Of a DNA stretch of 64,000 nucleotides, positions 54,669 through 63,803 are shown in pieces. Positions within the stretch are counted from its first letter, which is position 1. Every line of letters starts with the position of its first letter. A model generated the notes under the pieces. It was given only the letters and a program-made list of their open reading frames with translations, had not been told where the DNA came from and made no database searches. Both the position numbers and the translations under genes were made by a program. The DNA comes from Stigmatella erecta (GTDB lineage Bacteria > Myxococcota > Myxococcia > Myxococcales > Myxococcaceae): contig NZ_FOIJ01000022.1 of assembly GCF_900111745.1 (NCBI RefSeq), positions 1 to 64,000 of the forward strand, in the 5' to 3' direction.

Positions 54669-56879
54669 CTACAGGTGCTTCTGGAAGTAGCCCAGCACCC
54701 ACTCGTTCTGGCGCTGGGTGACGAGCGGATCCGGCACCATGTGCGTCAGCCCGCTGAGCGGCAGCAAGTCGTGCGGCTTGCCCGCCCGGAACAGCGCATC
54801 CGAGAGCTTGAGCGTGTGGAAGAAGTAGACGTTGTCGTCCGCGGTGCCGTGCACGAGCAGCAGCGGCCGCATGGGCTTGCTCGCGTCCCGCGCGTAGGTG
54901 AGCAGGGAGCTCTTCTCGTAGGCCTCGGGGTGCTCCTGGGGCAGCCCCAGGTAGCGCTCGGTGTAGTGGGTGTCGTAGTCCAGCCAGTCCACCACGGGCG
55001 CGCCGGACACGGCGGCCTTGAACACTTCCGGCCGCTTGAGCACGGCGAGCGCCGCCATGTAACCCCCGAAGCTCCAGCCCTCGATGCCCACGCGGTTGAG
55101 GTCCAGCTCGGGCACCTTCTCCGCCAGGGCGCGCAAGGCCGTCACCTGGTCATCGAGCGTCACGGTGGCGAAGTCGTACTTCACCTGGCGCTCCCACGCG
55201 GCGGTGCGCAGGGGGGTGCCGCGCCCGTCGATCTTCACGACGAGGAAGCCCTTGTCCGCCAGCCACTGGTTGAGCAGGTTCTCCGCCATGCTGTGGCGCA
55301 CCACGGTGGTGGAGGGGCCCGCGTACACCTTGAGGACGACGGGCAGCTTCACCCCGGCCTTCATCTCCCTGGGGCGGATGACGGAGGCGTGGAAGCCCTC
55401 GGGGCCCACCTGGAAGAACTGGGCCTTCGGGGTGAACGGAGGCTCCACGGCCACCGAGGGCAGCTCGCCCACGCGGGTGCCGTCCGCGCGCAGCACGTAG
55501 AAGCGCGGCATGGAGGTGTCCGACTGGGACTGCGTCACCAGCAGCCCGCCCTGCTTGGAGACGGTCACGGCCAGCTCGTTGGCTGGGCCCGCCGCCACGC
55601 CCGTGGCGAGCTTCTCGGGGGCGCCGCCGTCCTTCACCCGCCAGACATAGGACTCGGTGGGGTTGGCCTCCCCGTTGAAGAAGAGCGTGCGGTCCGCGTC
55701 CACGGCGCGAATCAGGGCGCGGAAGCCCGCCTCGGGCTTCACCCAGGCGCGCGCGAGGCTGCCATCCGGGTGGCGCAGCTCCACCTCCGGCCCGCCATTG
55801 CGCTCGGTGTACCAGAGGAAGCCACTGCCATCCTCGAACCACCGGGGGAAGTCCTGGTCCAGGTTGAGCCAGGCGGAGTCCTTCTCCGTGAGCAGCAAGC
55901 GCGTCTTGCCGGTGGCGGGGTCCACGGCGAGCAGCTGCTGCTCGGTCTGCGTCCGGTTCTGCACCAGCACCGTCAGCGGCCCGCCCTTCTGCCACGCCAC
56001 GGTGGCCAGGTACGGGTACGCCTTCGCGTCCCAGGCCACCCACACCGGCTTGCCCCCGGCGGCGGGGGCAATGCCCAGCCGCACCACGGCGTTGTTCTTG
56101 CCGGGCCGGGGGTAGGCGAACACGTTCCCCCCGCGCTCGGGGTGCATCACGTCCACGATGGTGAGCTTCTCCACGGACGAGGTGTCCGCCTCGGCATAGG
56201 CGATGAACTTCGCGTCCGGGCTCCACCAGTAGCCGGAGAAGCGGTGCATCTCCTCCTGGGCGACGAACTCCGCCAGCCCGTGCGTCTTCTCGGGTGAGCC
56301 GCCCTGGGTGACGCGCTGCTCCTTGTTCGTGGCGAGCACGACGCGGAACACGTCATGGTTCCGCACGTACGCCACCTGCTGGCCGTCCGGGGAGAAGTGC
56401 GGGTCGATGATGCCGACGCCCGTCTTCAGCTCCAGCACCTTCCCGGTGGCGCGCTCGAACACGTAGAGCTTGCCGGAGAGCCCCACCAGGATGCGCTCCC
56501 CGTCATGGGACAGCTCGTAGCTGGTGAAGCCCCGGGCACTCACCCGCATGCGCTCGCGCCGGGCGGTCTCCTCCACGGAGAGCGTCTCCTCGACGCCCTT
56601 GAGGAGCACCTCGGGGGTGAGCAGCTCCTTCGTGGTCCCCGTCGCCACGTCGAAGGCGAACAGCGTCTGCGTGGAGGACTTCGGCTGGGCGCGCAGGAAC
56701 AGCACCGTCTTCTCGTCGGGCGTGATGCGCGGCTTGGCAGGACGGCCGCTCATGAAGCGGCGCGTCTCGGAGTATTGCTGCAGGAAGGGATCGATCTTCC
56801 GGTCGGACATAGGCGTCGAAGGGGTCTGGGCGGAAACGGAAAGGCTCACGAGCAAGAGCGCTGCGGCGAGTGGGCGCAT
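54669..56879 (-). CDS. Secreted S9 (prolyl oligopeptidase/DPP IV-like) peptidase
   Basis: A 736-residue serine peptidase. The signal peptide (MRPLAAALLLVSLSVSAQ) directs export. An N-terminal beta-propeller domain (residues about 40-480, with IDPHFSPDGQ and WWSPDAKF repeats) is followed by the hydrolase domain with the nucleophile in EGWSFGGYMAA, Asp in HGTADDNVYF and His in SGLTHMV. It cleaves short peptides, DPP IV-type (Xaa-Pro) activity being likely because of the Glu motif RFSGYWWSPD preceded by FVAQEEM. The ATG at 56879 was chosen for the signal peptide. A useful enzyme for a peptide-feeding predator. Confidence 0.93.
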   Translation of the reverse strand: MRPLAAALLLVSLSVSAQTPSTPMSDRKIDPFLQQYSETRRFMSGRPAKPRITPDEKTVLFLRAQPKSSTQTLFAFDVATGTTKELLTPEVLLKGVEETLSVEETARRERMRVSARGFTSYELSHDGERILVGLSGKLYVFERATGKVLELKTGVGIIDPHFSPDGQQVAYVRNHDVFRVVLATNKEQRVTQGGSPEKTHGLAEFVAQEEMHRFSGYWWSPDAKFIAYAEADTSSVEKLTIVDVMHPERGGNVFAYPRPGKNNAVVRLGIAPAAGGKPVWVAWDAKAYPYLATVAWQKGGPLTVLVQNRTQTEQQLLAVDPATGKTRLLLTEKDSAWLNLDQDFPRWFEDGSGFLWYTERNGGPEVELRHPDGSLARAWVKPEAGFRALIRAVDADRTLFFNGEANPTESYVWRVKDGGAPEKLATGVAAGPANELAVTVSKQGGLLVTQSQSDTSMPRFYVLRADGTRVGELPSVAVEPPFTPKAQFFQVGPEGFHASVIRPREMKAGVKLPVVLKVYAGPSTTVVRHSMAENLLNQWLADKGFLVVKIDGRGTPLRTAAWERQVKYDFATVTLDDQVTALRALAEKVPELDLNRVGIEGWSFGGYMAALAVLKRPEVFKAAVSGAPVVDWLDYDTHYTERYLGLPQEHPEAYEKSSLLTYARDASKPMRPLLLVHGTADDNVYFFHTLKLSDALFRAGKPHDLLPLSGLTHMVPDPLVTQRQNEWVLGYFQKHL

Positions 56880-56961
56880 GCGCCGGAGCCTACCTCCCGG
56901 CGCCGCGCATCCCGAGGGAAAGCGCGGGTCCGGGAGGCGAGTGCCCAACACTCCGCCGCCG

Positions 56962-58290
56962 CTATGGCGTGTCCGAGAGCACCAGGGAGAACGGGTACCG
57001 CTCGGAATCCCTCAGGTCCGGATCATAGGGGCCCGTGGGCAGGACGGTCACGATGAGCGTCCGGCGCTGATCCGCCGGGAACCGCAGGGGCTTGGCACCG
57101 GCCGACAGGTCCAGGGTCTCTCCATCCGAGTCCGGGGTCAGCCCGGGCACCGCCTGAACGACGAAGCGCCGCCGCGCATCGGCCGGGGCCAGCAGGGCGA
57201 CGGACAGCCCGGGCGCCCCTCCCGTCAGCTCGATGTAGCTCGTGCCGAGCATCATCGGGGCGTTCTCCTGGATGGAAATCACCGTCCCGGGCTTCGCCTC
57301 CTGCCGGGCCGCGATCGCGAGCTTGGCCTGCTTGAGGTTGTCGAGCCCGTCCTTGAAGTGCCGGAAGTGGCGCTCATCCACGTGGTCGCCGGTGTACCAG
57401 CGCCAGCGCGAGAACTCGGGGACCGTCGCCAGGTAGCTCGACTGGAACTCGGCCAGCATCCCATCGAGCGCATCGGTGAAGTCGGGCTCGTTGAGCGTTG
57501 GGTCCTGGCCCGCGCCGGGAGGGTTCCGGGACGCCAGCCAGATGCGCGACAGGAACCGGGCATCTCCCCCGAAGAAACGGTCCTTCAGGTAGAGCAGGTA
57601 CATGGACGAGCCGTACATGTACCAGGTGTCGTAGTCGTCGTAGTAGTCGAGCGCCCAGTCCGGGTGCGCCTGGAAGTCGTCGAAGTAGATCTTGATGTAG
57701 CGGTTGGCATACACCTGATCCGTGAAGACGGCGGACATCTCGAAGGTGATGGGAGACTCGTACCAGTCGTCCGCGGCCTGAGAGGCGTGGGCCATCTCAT
57801 GGACGACGGTCTCCTCCAGCTCGGGGCCGCCATACGGCCCCCAGGGGTCCACCACCATGAAGCCGCGGCGGTCGTCCCACGCGGTGGTGTCATCGCCCGA
57901 CAGGACGTTGACGAGGCAGCTGCGGTGCCCCTTCCACACGAAGACATCGAAGGCCTCGTCGGGGCCGCACTCGCCGGCGTCCGTGAGCGGCTGGCGCATG
58001 CCGAGCTGGTTGACGTGGTAGTCCCAGCCCTTCTCGACGAACTGGAGCACCTGCTCGGCCGTCTCGCGCTCGGATTCCTTGTAGTAGTGGACGAGCACCG
58101 GCAGCGACGCGGAGCGAATGGAGAAGGGGAACATCTGATTGAAATCAGACCGCCCACAGATGGTCTCCCCTTCGGCCAGCGGGTGCTGATAGTCCTCAGG
58201 CGGCTTGGGGTCCTCGTCCCCACACCCGAGGAGACTCAAGCCCAGCGACAGACTCACCCAGGACTTCTTGAAACCACGGCCAAACCCCAT
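56962..58290 (-). CDS. Gluzincin-like metalloprotease lipoprotein
   Basis: A 442-residue lipoprotein: the signal ends in LSLLGC (Cys about 23), with GGGAGGAG before the ATG at 58290. The zinc motif is VVHEMAHASQ (HExxH, near residue 165), and FEMSAVF about 20 residues later offers the Glu third ligand of gluzincins. The C-terminal part (about 350-442) looks like a beta-sandwich with SERYPFSLVL. Cysteines near the N-terminus suggest disulfides. Extracellular or outer-membrane proteolysis is likely; the substrate is unknown. The signal and motif are clear, but the family name is not. Confidence 0.8.
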   Translation of the reverse strand: MGFGRGFKKSWVSLSLGLSLLGCGDEDPKPPEDYQHPLAEGETICGRSDFNQMFPFSIRSASLPVLVHYYKESERETAEQVLQFVEKGWDYHVNQLGMRQPLTDAGECGPDEAFDVFVWKGHRSCLVNVLSGDDTTAWDDRRGFMVVDPWGPYGGPELEETVVHEMAHASQAADDWYESPITFEMSAVFTDQVYANRYIKIYFDDFQAHPDWALDYYDDYDTWYMYGSSMYLLYLKDRFFGGDARFLSRIWLASRNPPGAGQDPTLNEPDFTDALDGMLAEFQSSYLATVPEFSRWRWYTGDHVDERHFRHFKDGLDNLKQAKLAIAARQEAKPGTVISIQENAPMMLGTSYIELTGGAPGLSVALLAPADARRRFVVQAVPGLTPDSDGETLDLSAGAKPLRFPADQRRTLIVTVLPTGPYDPDLRDSERYPFSLVLSDTP

Positions 58291-58370
58291 GTGTGCTCCT
58301 CCCAAAGGCCGCATCTTTCCCGAACCGGTAACGGCCGTCGATAGACCGCCGGGCAGAGAGGGTGTCCGGC

Positions 58371-59141
58371 GTGGATCCTGAAGCGTTGGTGCACTTGCGG
58401 CTCGCGGGCGTCATCCGCCTGTCGCTGGCCGGTGGCCGGGGACCCACGGATGCGTGGGTGTTTGATCCGCACCGGCTCGCCCTGCCCTGCTGGGCCTGTA
58501 CGCTGGGCGCCACGGCCCCCCCGGCGCTGCTGGTGACCCTGGACCGGCACCTCGACCTGGTGCCCCCCCGGCACCCCGAGGCAGTGCCCGACCGGACGGC
58601 GGGGCTCCGGGCGCTGGATGACCATGCGCGCTGGTCCCTGGATGTGCGCAACTACGATCACATCCTCGCCGCCATGGAGGCGGGGCTGGTGGGCGACGCG
58701 CTCCTGATTGCCCGGGCCCGCCCCCGGGGGACCTTCGCGGAGAGCACATATAAGGATACGCGCGGCCGGGAACACCGGCTGGTGACGGTGCCCACGGTGG
58801 ACCGGGCGGCGGCGGCCTTCGTGTCGCCCGCGCCGGGCGACGCGGTCCGGGACGTGCTGGAGCGGACGGAGCGGGTGCTGCTGGACGTGGACCTGGATTG
58901 CTTCACCTCGCCCAGCGACGCGGACCCGACGACGGTGCTGCCCTGGCCCCGCGACATCATCCGCGAGTTCCTGCTGCCCGAGGGCTCGGGCCCCTTCTGG
59001 GACGCGGTGCTGGAGAAGACCGTGGCGCTCACGCTGGCCCGGGAGCCGCACCACTGCGGGGGGCTGCTGGCCTCGGGAGAGCTGTTCCGGGACGTCGCCG
59101 AAGTGCTGTTCCGGGAACTGCTCCACGCCACGCCCCCCTGA
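58371..59141 (+). CDS. UPF0489 family protein
   Basis: A protein of about 256 residues resembling UPF0489 (C5orf22-like), an arginase-fold family. Conserved motifs are TLDRHLDL, NYDHI and LLDVDLDCF, with His and Asp residues placed as for a metal-binding hydrolase. The GTG at 58371 is nine bases after GAGAGG; a GTG at 58362 is too close to it. No experimental function is known to me. It is divergent from the metalloprotease lipoprotein. Confidence 0.75.
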   Translation: MDPEALVHLRLAGVIRLSLAGGRGPTDAWVFDPHRLALPCWACTLGATAPPALLVTLDRHLDLVPPRHPEAVPDRTAGLRALDDHARWSLDVRNYDHILAAMEAGLVGDALLIARARPRGTFAESTYKDTRGREHRLVTVPTVDRAAAAFVSPAPGDAVRDVLERTERVLLDVDLDCFTSPSDADPTTVLPWPRDIIREFLLPEGSGPFWDAVLEKTVALTLAREPHHCGGLLASGELFRDVAEVLFRELLHATPP

Positions 59142-59289
59142 TGTCGCCACCTGGCGGGCCCCTGCCTGCCCAGCAGCAGCCCGGGAAAGCAGGCCCACTC
59201 CTAGGCTCTCCCCTGTCTGGATTGCATCCGCTGCCTTGCGTCCTCATCTCCGAAGCAGTCCCTCTGTGATGAACCAGGAGCGCGCGCAC

Positions 59290-60240
59290 ATGGCCACCTC
59301 AGACATGCCGTACCGTGTCCTCGGCAGCACCGGCGAGAAGGTCTCGGCCATTGGCCTCGGTGGTTGGCACCTGTCCATTCCCGGCGTGGACGAGAAGCTC
59401 GCCCACCGCATCGTCCGCAGCGCCATCGATGGCGGCATCAACTTCATGGACAACTCGTGGGACTACAACGACGGCATGAGCGAGCTGCGCATGGGCAAGG
59501 CGCTCCAGGATGGCTACCGGAAGAAGGTCCTCCTGATGACCAAGATCGACGGCCGCTCCAAGAAAGAAGCCCTGCGCCAGCTGGAGCAGTCCCTGGAGCG
59601 GCTCCAGACCGACTGCATCGATCTCGTACAGCACCATGAAATCATCCGCTACGAGGACCCCGACCGCGTCTTCGCCGAGGATGGCGCGCACGCCGCGCTG
59701 CTCGAAGCCCAGAAGGCCGGCAAGCTGCGCTACATCGGCTTCACCGGCCACAAGGATCCCCGCATCCACCTCTACATGCTGGAGGTGGCCCGGCAGAACG
59801 GCGTCAAGTTCGACGCGGTGCAGATGCCCCTGAACCTCATGGACGCGCACTTCCGCAGCTTCTCGAAGCTCGTGGTGCCCGAGCTCGTCCAGGAGGGCAT
59901 CGGCATCCTCGCCATGAAGACCCTCGCCAACGGCTCCCTGCTCCGCTCCAAGACGGTAACCCCCATCGAGTGTCTCCACTACGCCCTCCACCTGCCCACC
60001 TCGGTCGTCATCACCGGCGTGGACAAGCTGGAGATCCTCGACCAGGCCTTCGAGGCGGCCCGCACCTTCAAGCCCTTCACGGACGAGCAGCTCCAGGCGC
60101 TGCTGGCCAAGACCGCCAAGGCCGCCGCCCGCGGCGAGTTCGAGCCCTTCAAGACCTCCTCCATCCACGACGGCACGGCCCTCAACCCCCAATGGCTCGG
60201 TGAGGAGCCCGAGCGCCTGCAGGCCCTCATCCCCGGCTAA
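59290..60240 (+). CDS. Aldo/keto reductase
   Basis: A 316-residue TIM-barrel NADPH reductase: the barrel begins VLGSTGEKVSAIGLGGW, the catalytic Asp/Tyr are in DNSWDYNDG, Lys in LLMTKIDG, and His in LVQHHEI. The cofactor strand follows in GILAMKTLA and SVVITGVDKL. It reduces aldehydes or ketones in the cytoplasm. The ATG at 59290 has AGGAG ten bases upstream; the in-frame ATG at 59269 is an alternative. Alone in its transcript, 135 bases before the marR gene. Confidence 0.93.
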   Translation: MATSDMPYRVLGSTGEKVSAIGLGGWHLSIPGVDEKLAHRIVRSAIDGGINFMDNSWDYNDGMSELRMGKALQDGYRKKVLLMTKIDGRSKKEALRQLEQSLERLQTDCIDLVQHHEIIRYEDPDRVFAEDGAHAALLEAQKAGKLRYIGFTGHKDPRIHLYMLEVARQNGVKFDAVQMPLNLMDAHFRSFSKLVVPELVQEGIGILAMKTLANGSLLRSKTVTPIECLHYALHLPTSVVITGVDKLEILDQAFEAARTFKPFTDEQLQALLAKTAKAAARGEFEPFKTSSIHDGTALNPQWLGEEPERLQALIPG

Positions 60241-60333
60241 GCCCGCAGCCAGCGCCCGGCCGCACGAACGCCCATCTCCCGCTTCCCCGCCAAACCTCTG
60301 TATTGATTGGTCTTCCAAATGGTACGGACCCAA

Positions 60334-60354
60334 ATAGTTGTTGCGTGCAACCAT
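60334..60354. promoter_or_regulatory. Candidate MarR operator
   Basis: ATAGTTG (60334-60340) and CAACCAT (60348-60354) form a 21-bp imperfect palindrome, with a perfect inner pair GTTGC-GT-GCAAC (60340-60351). It lies 21 bases before the marR start and has the size and symmetry of MarR-dimer sites. Another pair, TATTGAT (60301-60307) and ATCAATA (60364-60370), flanks it. Autoregulation of the marR-efflux operon is the likely use. Confidence 0.6.
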
Positions 60355-60375
60355 CAGGCTCCGTATCAATAGGGC

Positions 60376-60918
60376 ATGGTCCACCCGAGCCTTCGCGGCT
60401 ACCTGACGTTCGCGCCCAGCTCGCGCTACGAGCGGCTGAACCGGCTCGCCAAGCGCTTTCCCGAGCTGGACAAGAGCGCCATCACCACGTGCATCACCAT
60501 GCTGCGGCTGGCGCAGGATCTGACCGAGGGCTACGACGCGCACTTCGCGCGGCATGGGCTGTCCCAGGGCCGCTTCATCATCCTCATCCACCTGCTGGAC
60601 GCGGAGGACTCGGGCCGGGGCGGGTGGACTCCCGCGGAGCTCGCGGAGCACGCGGGCGTCAGCCGCGCCACCATGACGGGGCTCATGGACACGCTGGAGA
60701 AGGACGGCTTCATCTCCCGCGAGAACCACCCGTCGGACCGCCGCATGTACACCGTGCGGCTCACCCCCCAGGGGCATGACTTCCTCGTGGCCATGCTGCC
60801 CGACCATTACCGCCGCATCGCGGCCCTCATGGCGCCGCTGAACGAAGCCGAGCGCGAGACCTTGCAGCAGCTGCTCGCCAAGGTCGCCTCGGGCATCCCC
60901 GCGCTCAAGAACCCCTGA
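60376..60918 (+). CDS. MarR-family transcriptional regulator
   Basis: A 180-residue winged-helix dimeric regulator. The DNA-binding region is LAEHAGVSRATMTGLMDTLE, with the wing in ISRENHPSDRRMYTVRLT (DxR motif). An N-terminal extension of about 30 residues precedes the first dimerisation helix. It stands 53 bases before emrA on the same strand, so it most likely represses this efflux operon and releases DNA when a phenolic or drug ligand binds. A palindrome upstream (60334-60354) is a fitting operator. Confidence 0.93.
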   Translation: MVHPSLRGYLTFAPSSRYERLNRLAKRFPELDKSAITTCITMLRLAQDLTEGYDAHFARHGLSQGRFIILIHLLDAEDSGRGGWTPAELAEHAGVSRATMTGLMDTLEKDGFISRENHPSDRRMYTVRLTPQGHDFLVAMLPDHYRRIAALMAPLNEAERETLQQLLAKVASGIPALKNP

Positions 60919-60971
60919 TCCGGTCCTGTTCCCCTTCCTCCTCCATCCCTCATCACCGCCCCGTTCCCATC

Positions 60972-62204
60972 ATGGCCGCGACCCTCGCCCCTGCCCCCGT
61001 TGAGAGCCCCTCCACCCCTTCCGCCGAGCGCGCCAAGCCCAAGGGCCGCGCCCGCATCGTGCTGCCCGTGCTGCTGGGCGTGGCGCTCGTGGGAGGCGTG
61101 CTCCGCTTCATCCTCACCCATGGCCGGGAGTCGACGGACGACGCCCAGGTGGAGGGCCGCATCGGCAACGTGGCCCCGCGCGTGGCCGGACAGGTGCTTC
61201 AGGTGCGGGTGAAGGACAACCAGCAGGTGAAGGCCGGGGACGTGCTGGTGGAGCTGGACAGCCGCGACCTGGAGGCGAAGCGGCAGGTGGCCCAGGCGGA
61301 TGTGCTGAGCGCCGAGGCCCAGCTCACCAGTGCCCAGGCCCAGCTCTCCCTCACCGAGGCCAACGCGGGCGCCAACCTGCGCCAGGCCCAGGCCGGGGTG
61401 ACGCAGGCCTCCAGCGGCATCTCCTCCTCCCGGGCCGCCCTGGACCAGGCGCGCGCGGACGTGTCCTCCGCCGAGGCGCGCTTCCGGCTGGCGGACACGG
61501 AGCTGCACCGCGTGAAGCGGCTGACGGCCGAGGGGGCCCTGTCGCCCGCGGAGCTGGACACGCGCCAGGCCGCGTATGACCAGGCGAAGGCCGCGCTGGA
61601 CCAGTCCAAGGCGCGGCTCGCCTCCACCGAGGCGGGCATCACCAGCTCTTCCGGAGGCCTGGAGGCCGCCCAGGGCAAGCTCGTCGCCGCGCAGACGGGC
61701 CCGGTGCAGGTGCAGGCGGCCCAGGCGGCCCTGAAGCTCGCCGAGGCGCGGGTGCAGCAGGCCCGGGCCTCCTTGCAGCTCGCCGAGCTGGCCGTCTCCT
61801 ACGCCCAGGTGCGCGCGCCCATGAATGGCGTGGTGAGCCGCCGCACGGTGGAGGTGGGGCAGATGGTGGGCCCCGAGCGCCCGCTGATGGCCATCGTTCC
61901 CCAGGATGACGTGTGGGTGGTGGCCAACTTCAAGGAGGACCAGGTGGGCGGCATGCGCCCGGGCCAGCCGGTGGACGTGACGGTGGATGCCTTTGGCAGC
62001 CAGCACTTCCGGGGCCATGTGGACAGCCTGGCGGGCGCCAGCGGCGCGCGCTTCGCGCTGCTGCCCCCGGACAACGCCTCGGGCAACTTCGTGAAGGTGG
62101 TGCAGCGCATCCCCGTGCTCGTGCGCTTCGATGGGAGCCTGAAGGACCTGCCGCTGAAGCCCGGCATGAGCGCCGTCGTCACGGTGGACACCCGGGGGAA
62201 CTAG
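60972..62204 (+). CDS. emrA: EmrA/HlyD-type membrane fusion protein
   Basis: A 410-residue periplasmic adaptor of an MFS efflux pump: one N-terminal membrane anchor (IVLPVLLGVALVGGVL, about residues 33-52), a split lipoyl-like domain (STDDAQVEGRIGNVAPRVAG and later VSYAQVRAPMNGVVSRRT, each a family signature), a long coiled-coil hairpin rich in Ala/Gln/Leu (about 105-275), and a beta-barrel domain. It bridges EmrB to an outer-membrane factor. The emrB start is three bases after its stop. Confidence 0.94.
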   Translation: MAATLAPAPVESPSTPSAERAKPKGRARIVLPVLLGVALVGGVLRFILTHGRESTDDAQVEGRIGNVAPRVAGQVLQVRVKDNQQVKAGDVLVELDSRDLEAKRQVAQADVLSAEAQLTSAQAQLSLTEANAGANLRQAQAGVTQASSGISSSRAALDQARADVSSAEARFRLADTELHRVKRLTAEGALSPAELDTRQAAYDQAKAALDQSKARLASTEAGITSSSGGLEAAQGKLVAAQTGPVQVQAAQAALKLAEARVQQARASLQLAELAVSYAQVRAPMNGVVSRRTVEVGQMVGPERPLMAIVPQDDVWVVANFKEDQVGGMRPGQPVDVTVDAFGSQHFRGHVDSLAGASGARFALLPPDNASGNFVKVVQRIPVLVRFDGSLKDLPLKPGMSAVVTVDTRGN

Positions 62205-62207
62205 GCC

Positions 62208-63749
62208 ATGAAGAGCGATGCCATCACCGGCTCCAAGGCCGGTATCACCATCGCCGCCATGGCCGCGGCGCTGATGTCGGTGCTCGACATCTCCATCGTC
62301 AACGTGGCGCTCAACGACATCCGGGCGAGCTTCGGCACGCCGATGGATCAGATCGCCTGGGTGTCCACCGGCTACATGATGGCCAACGTGGTCGTCATCC
62401 CCATGACGGGGTGGCTGCAGCGGCGCTTCGGCTTCCGGCGCTACTTCACCTTCTCCATCCTCATGTTCACCGCGGCCAGCGTGCTGTGCGGGCTGGCGTG
62501 GAACCTGCCCTCGCTCGTGGTCTTCCGCATCCTCCAGGGCGTGGGCGGCGGCGCCATCATCCCCACCTCCCAGGCCATCCTCTTTGCCCGCTACCCGCGC
62601 GAGGAGCACGGCATGGCCGGGGCGCTGTTCGGCCTGGGCGCCGTGACGGGCCCCCTGCTGGGGCCCACCGTGGGCGGCCTGCTCATCGAGTCCTCGAGCT
62701 GGCACTGGATCTTCCTCATCAACGTGCCCATCGGCCTGTTCGCCGCGTTCATGGCCTGGCGCAACATCGAGCAGAAGGGCTTCCAGCCCTCCGCCGAGCG
62801 CGTGGACCGCTACGGCATCGCCCTGCTGGCGGTGGGCATGGCGGCGCTCCAGTACGTGCTGGAGGAGGGCAACCGCCATGACTGGTTCGACAGCCAGGAA
62901 ATCACCGCGCTGGCGGTCATCGCCGGCGTGGCGCTCATCACCTTCGTCGTGCACGAACTGGAGACGCCCTCGCCCGTGGTGGACCTGCGCGTCTTCGCCA
63001 ACCGCTCGTACACGGCCGCCACGGGCATCAACCTCATGGTGGGCACGGCGCTCTTCTCGGGCACGTTCCTCTTCAGCCTCTTCCTGGGCTCGGTGGCGCA
63101 CTACTCCGCGCTGGACATCGGCCTGCTGTTCCTCAAGGGCAGCGCCATCCAGGTGCTCATCATGCCGCTGGTGGGCCGCTTCGGCGGCAAGCTCGACGGC
63201 CGCGTGATGGTGGCGCTGGGCATCATCGGGGTGAGCCTGTCGCTGTGGACCAATGGCCACCTGGCGACGAACGCGGACAACTCCGCGCTCATCACCCCCA
63301 TCTTCATCCGCGCCTGCTCCCTGGGGCTCGTCTTCGTTCCCCTGTCGGTCATCGCGCTCAGCGATTTGCGGCCGGAGCAGCGCGGCAACGCGGCGGGCCT
63401 CTACAACCTCACCCGCGAGCTGGGCGGCTCCATTGGCACCGCGTGGATGAGCAGCTCGCTCAGCCGCACCACCCAGCTCAACGTCACCACGCTCACCTCC
63501 AAGGTGGACGTCTACAGCCAAGCGACGGCCGAGCAGGTGGCGGCCCTCCAAGGCTCCCTGGCCGGCCGCGTCCCGGACCCCACCGGCGCCGCGTACGGCA
63601 TCCTCCAGATGAAGATCGCGGCCCAGGCCATGGTGCGGGCCTTCAACGCCAACTTCATGGTGTTGACCGCCCTGTTCGTCTGCACCCTGGTGTTCGTGCT
63701 GATGCTCAAGAAGCCCGCCCCGGGCGTGAAGGTCGAGGGCGCGCACTAG
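62208..63749 (+). CDS. emrB: EmrB-type DHA2 multidrug MFS transporter
   Basis: A 513-residue inner-membrane proton antiporter with 14 expected transmembrane helices. Family motifs are present: DISIVNVALNDI in TM1, QIAWVSTGYMMANVV in TM2, RILQGVGGGAIIPTSQA in the TM4 region (motif B), and GPLLGPTVGG (motif C) in TM5. It exports drugs, bile-type amphiphiles or the cell's own metabolites across both membranes with EmrA and an outer-membrane channel, whose gene probably follows. Confidence 0.95.
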   Translation: MKSDAITGSKAGITIAAMAAALMSVLDISIVNVALNDIRASFGTPMDQIAWVSTGYMMANVVVIPMTGWLQRRFGFRRYFTFSILMFTAASVLCGLAWNLPSLVVFRILQGVGGGAIIPTSQAILFARYPREEHGMAGALFGLGAVTGPLLGPTVGGLLIESSSWHWIFLINVPIGLFAAFMAWRNIEQKGFQPSAERVDRYGIALLAVGMAALQYVLEEGNRHDWFDSQEITALAVIAGVALITFVVHELETPSPVVDLRVFANRSYTAATGINLMVGTALFSGTFLFSLFLGSVAHYSALDIGLLFLKGSAIQVLIMPLVGRFGGKLDGRVMVALGIIGVSLSLWTNGHLATNADNSALITPIFIRACSLGLVFVPLSVIALSDLRPEQRGNAAGLYNLTRELGGSIGTAWMSSSLSRTTQLNVTTLTSKVDVYSQATAEQVAALQGSLAGRVPDPTGAAYGILQMKIAAQAMVRAFNANFMVLTALFVCTLVFVLMLKKPAPGVKVEGAH

Positions 63750-63803
63750 CCCGCCCCCACCTGCCGCCCCCCCTCCTTTCTTTTCCTTCCGAGGTCACCC
63801 CTC

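Noticed and set aside
60807-63746. 979-codon minus-strand frame opposite emrA-emrB
   Set aside because: Shadow of the efflux genes; the composition (His/Arg/Gly) is typical of antisense frames.
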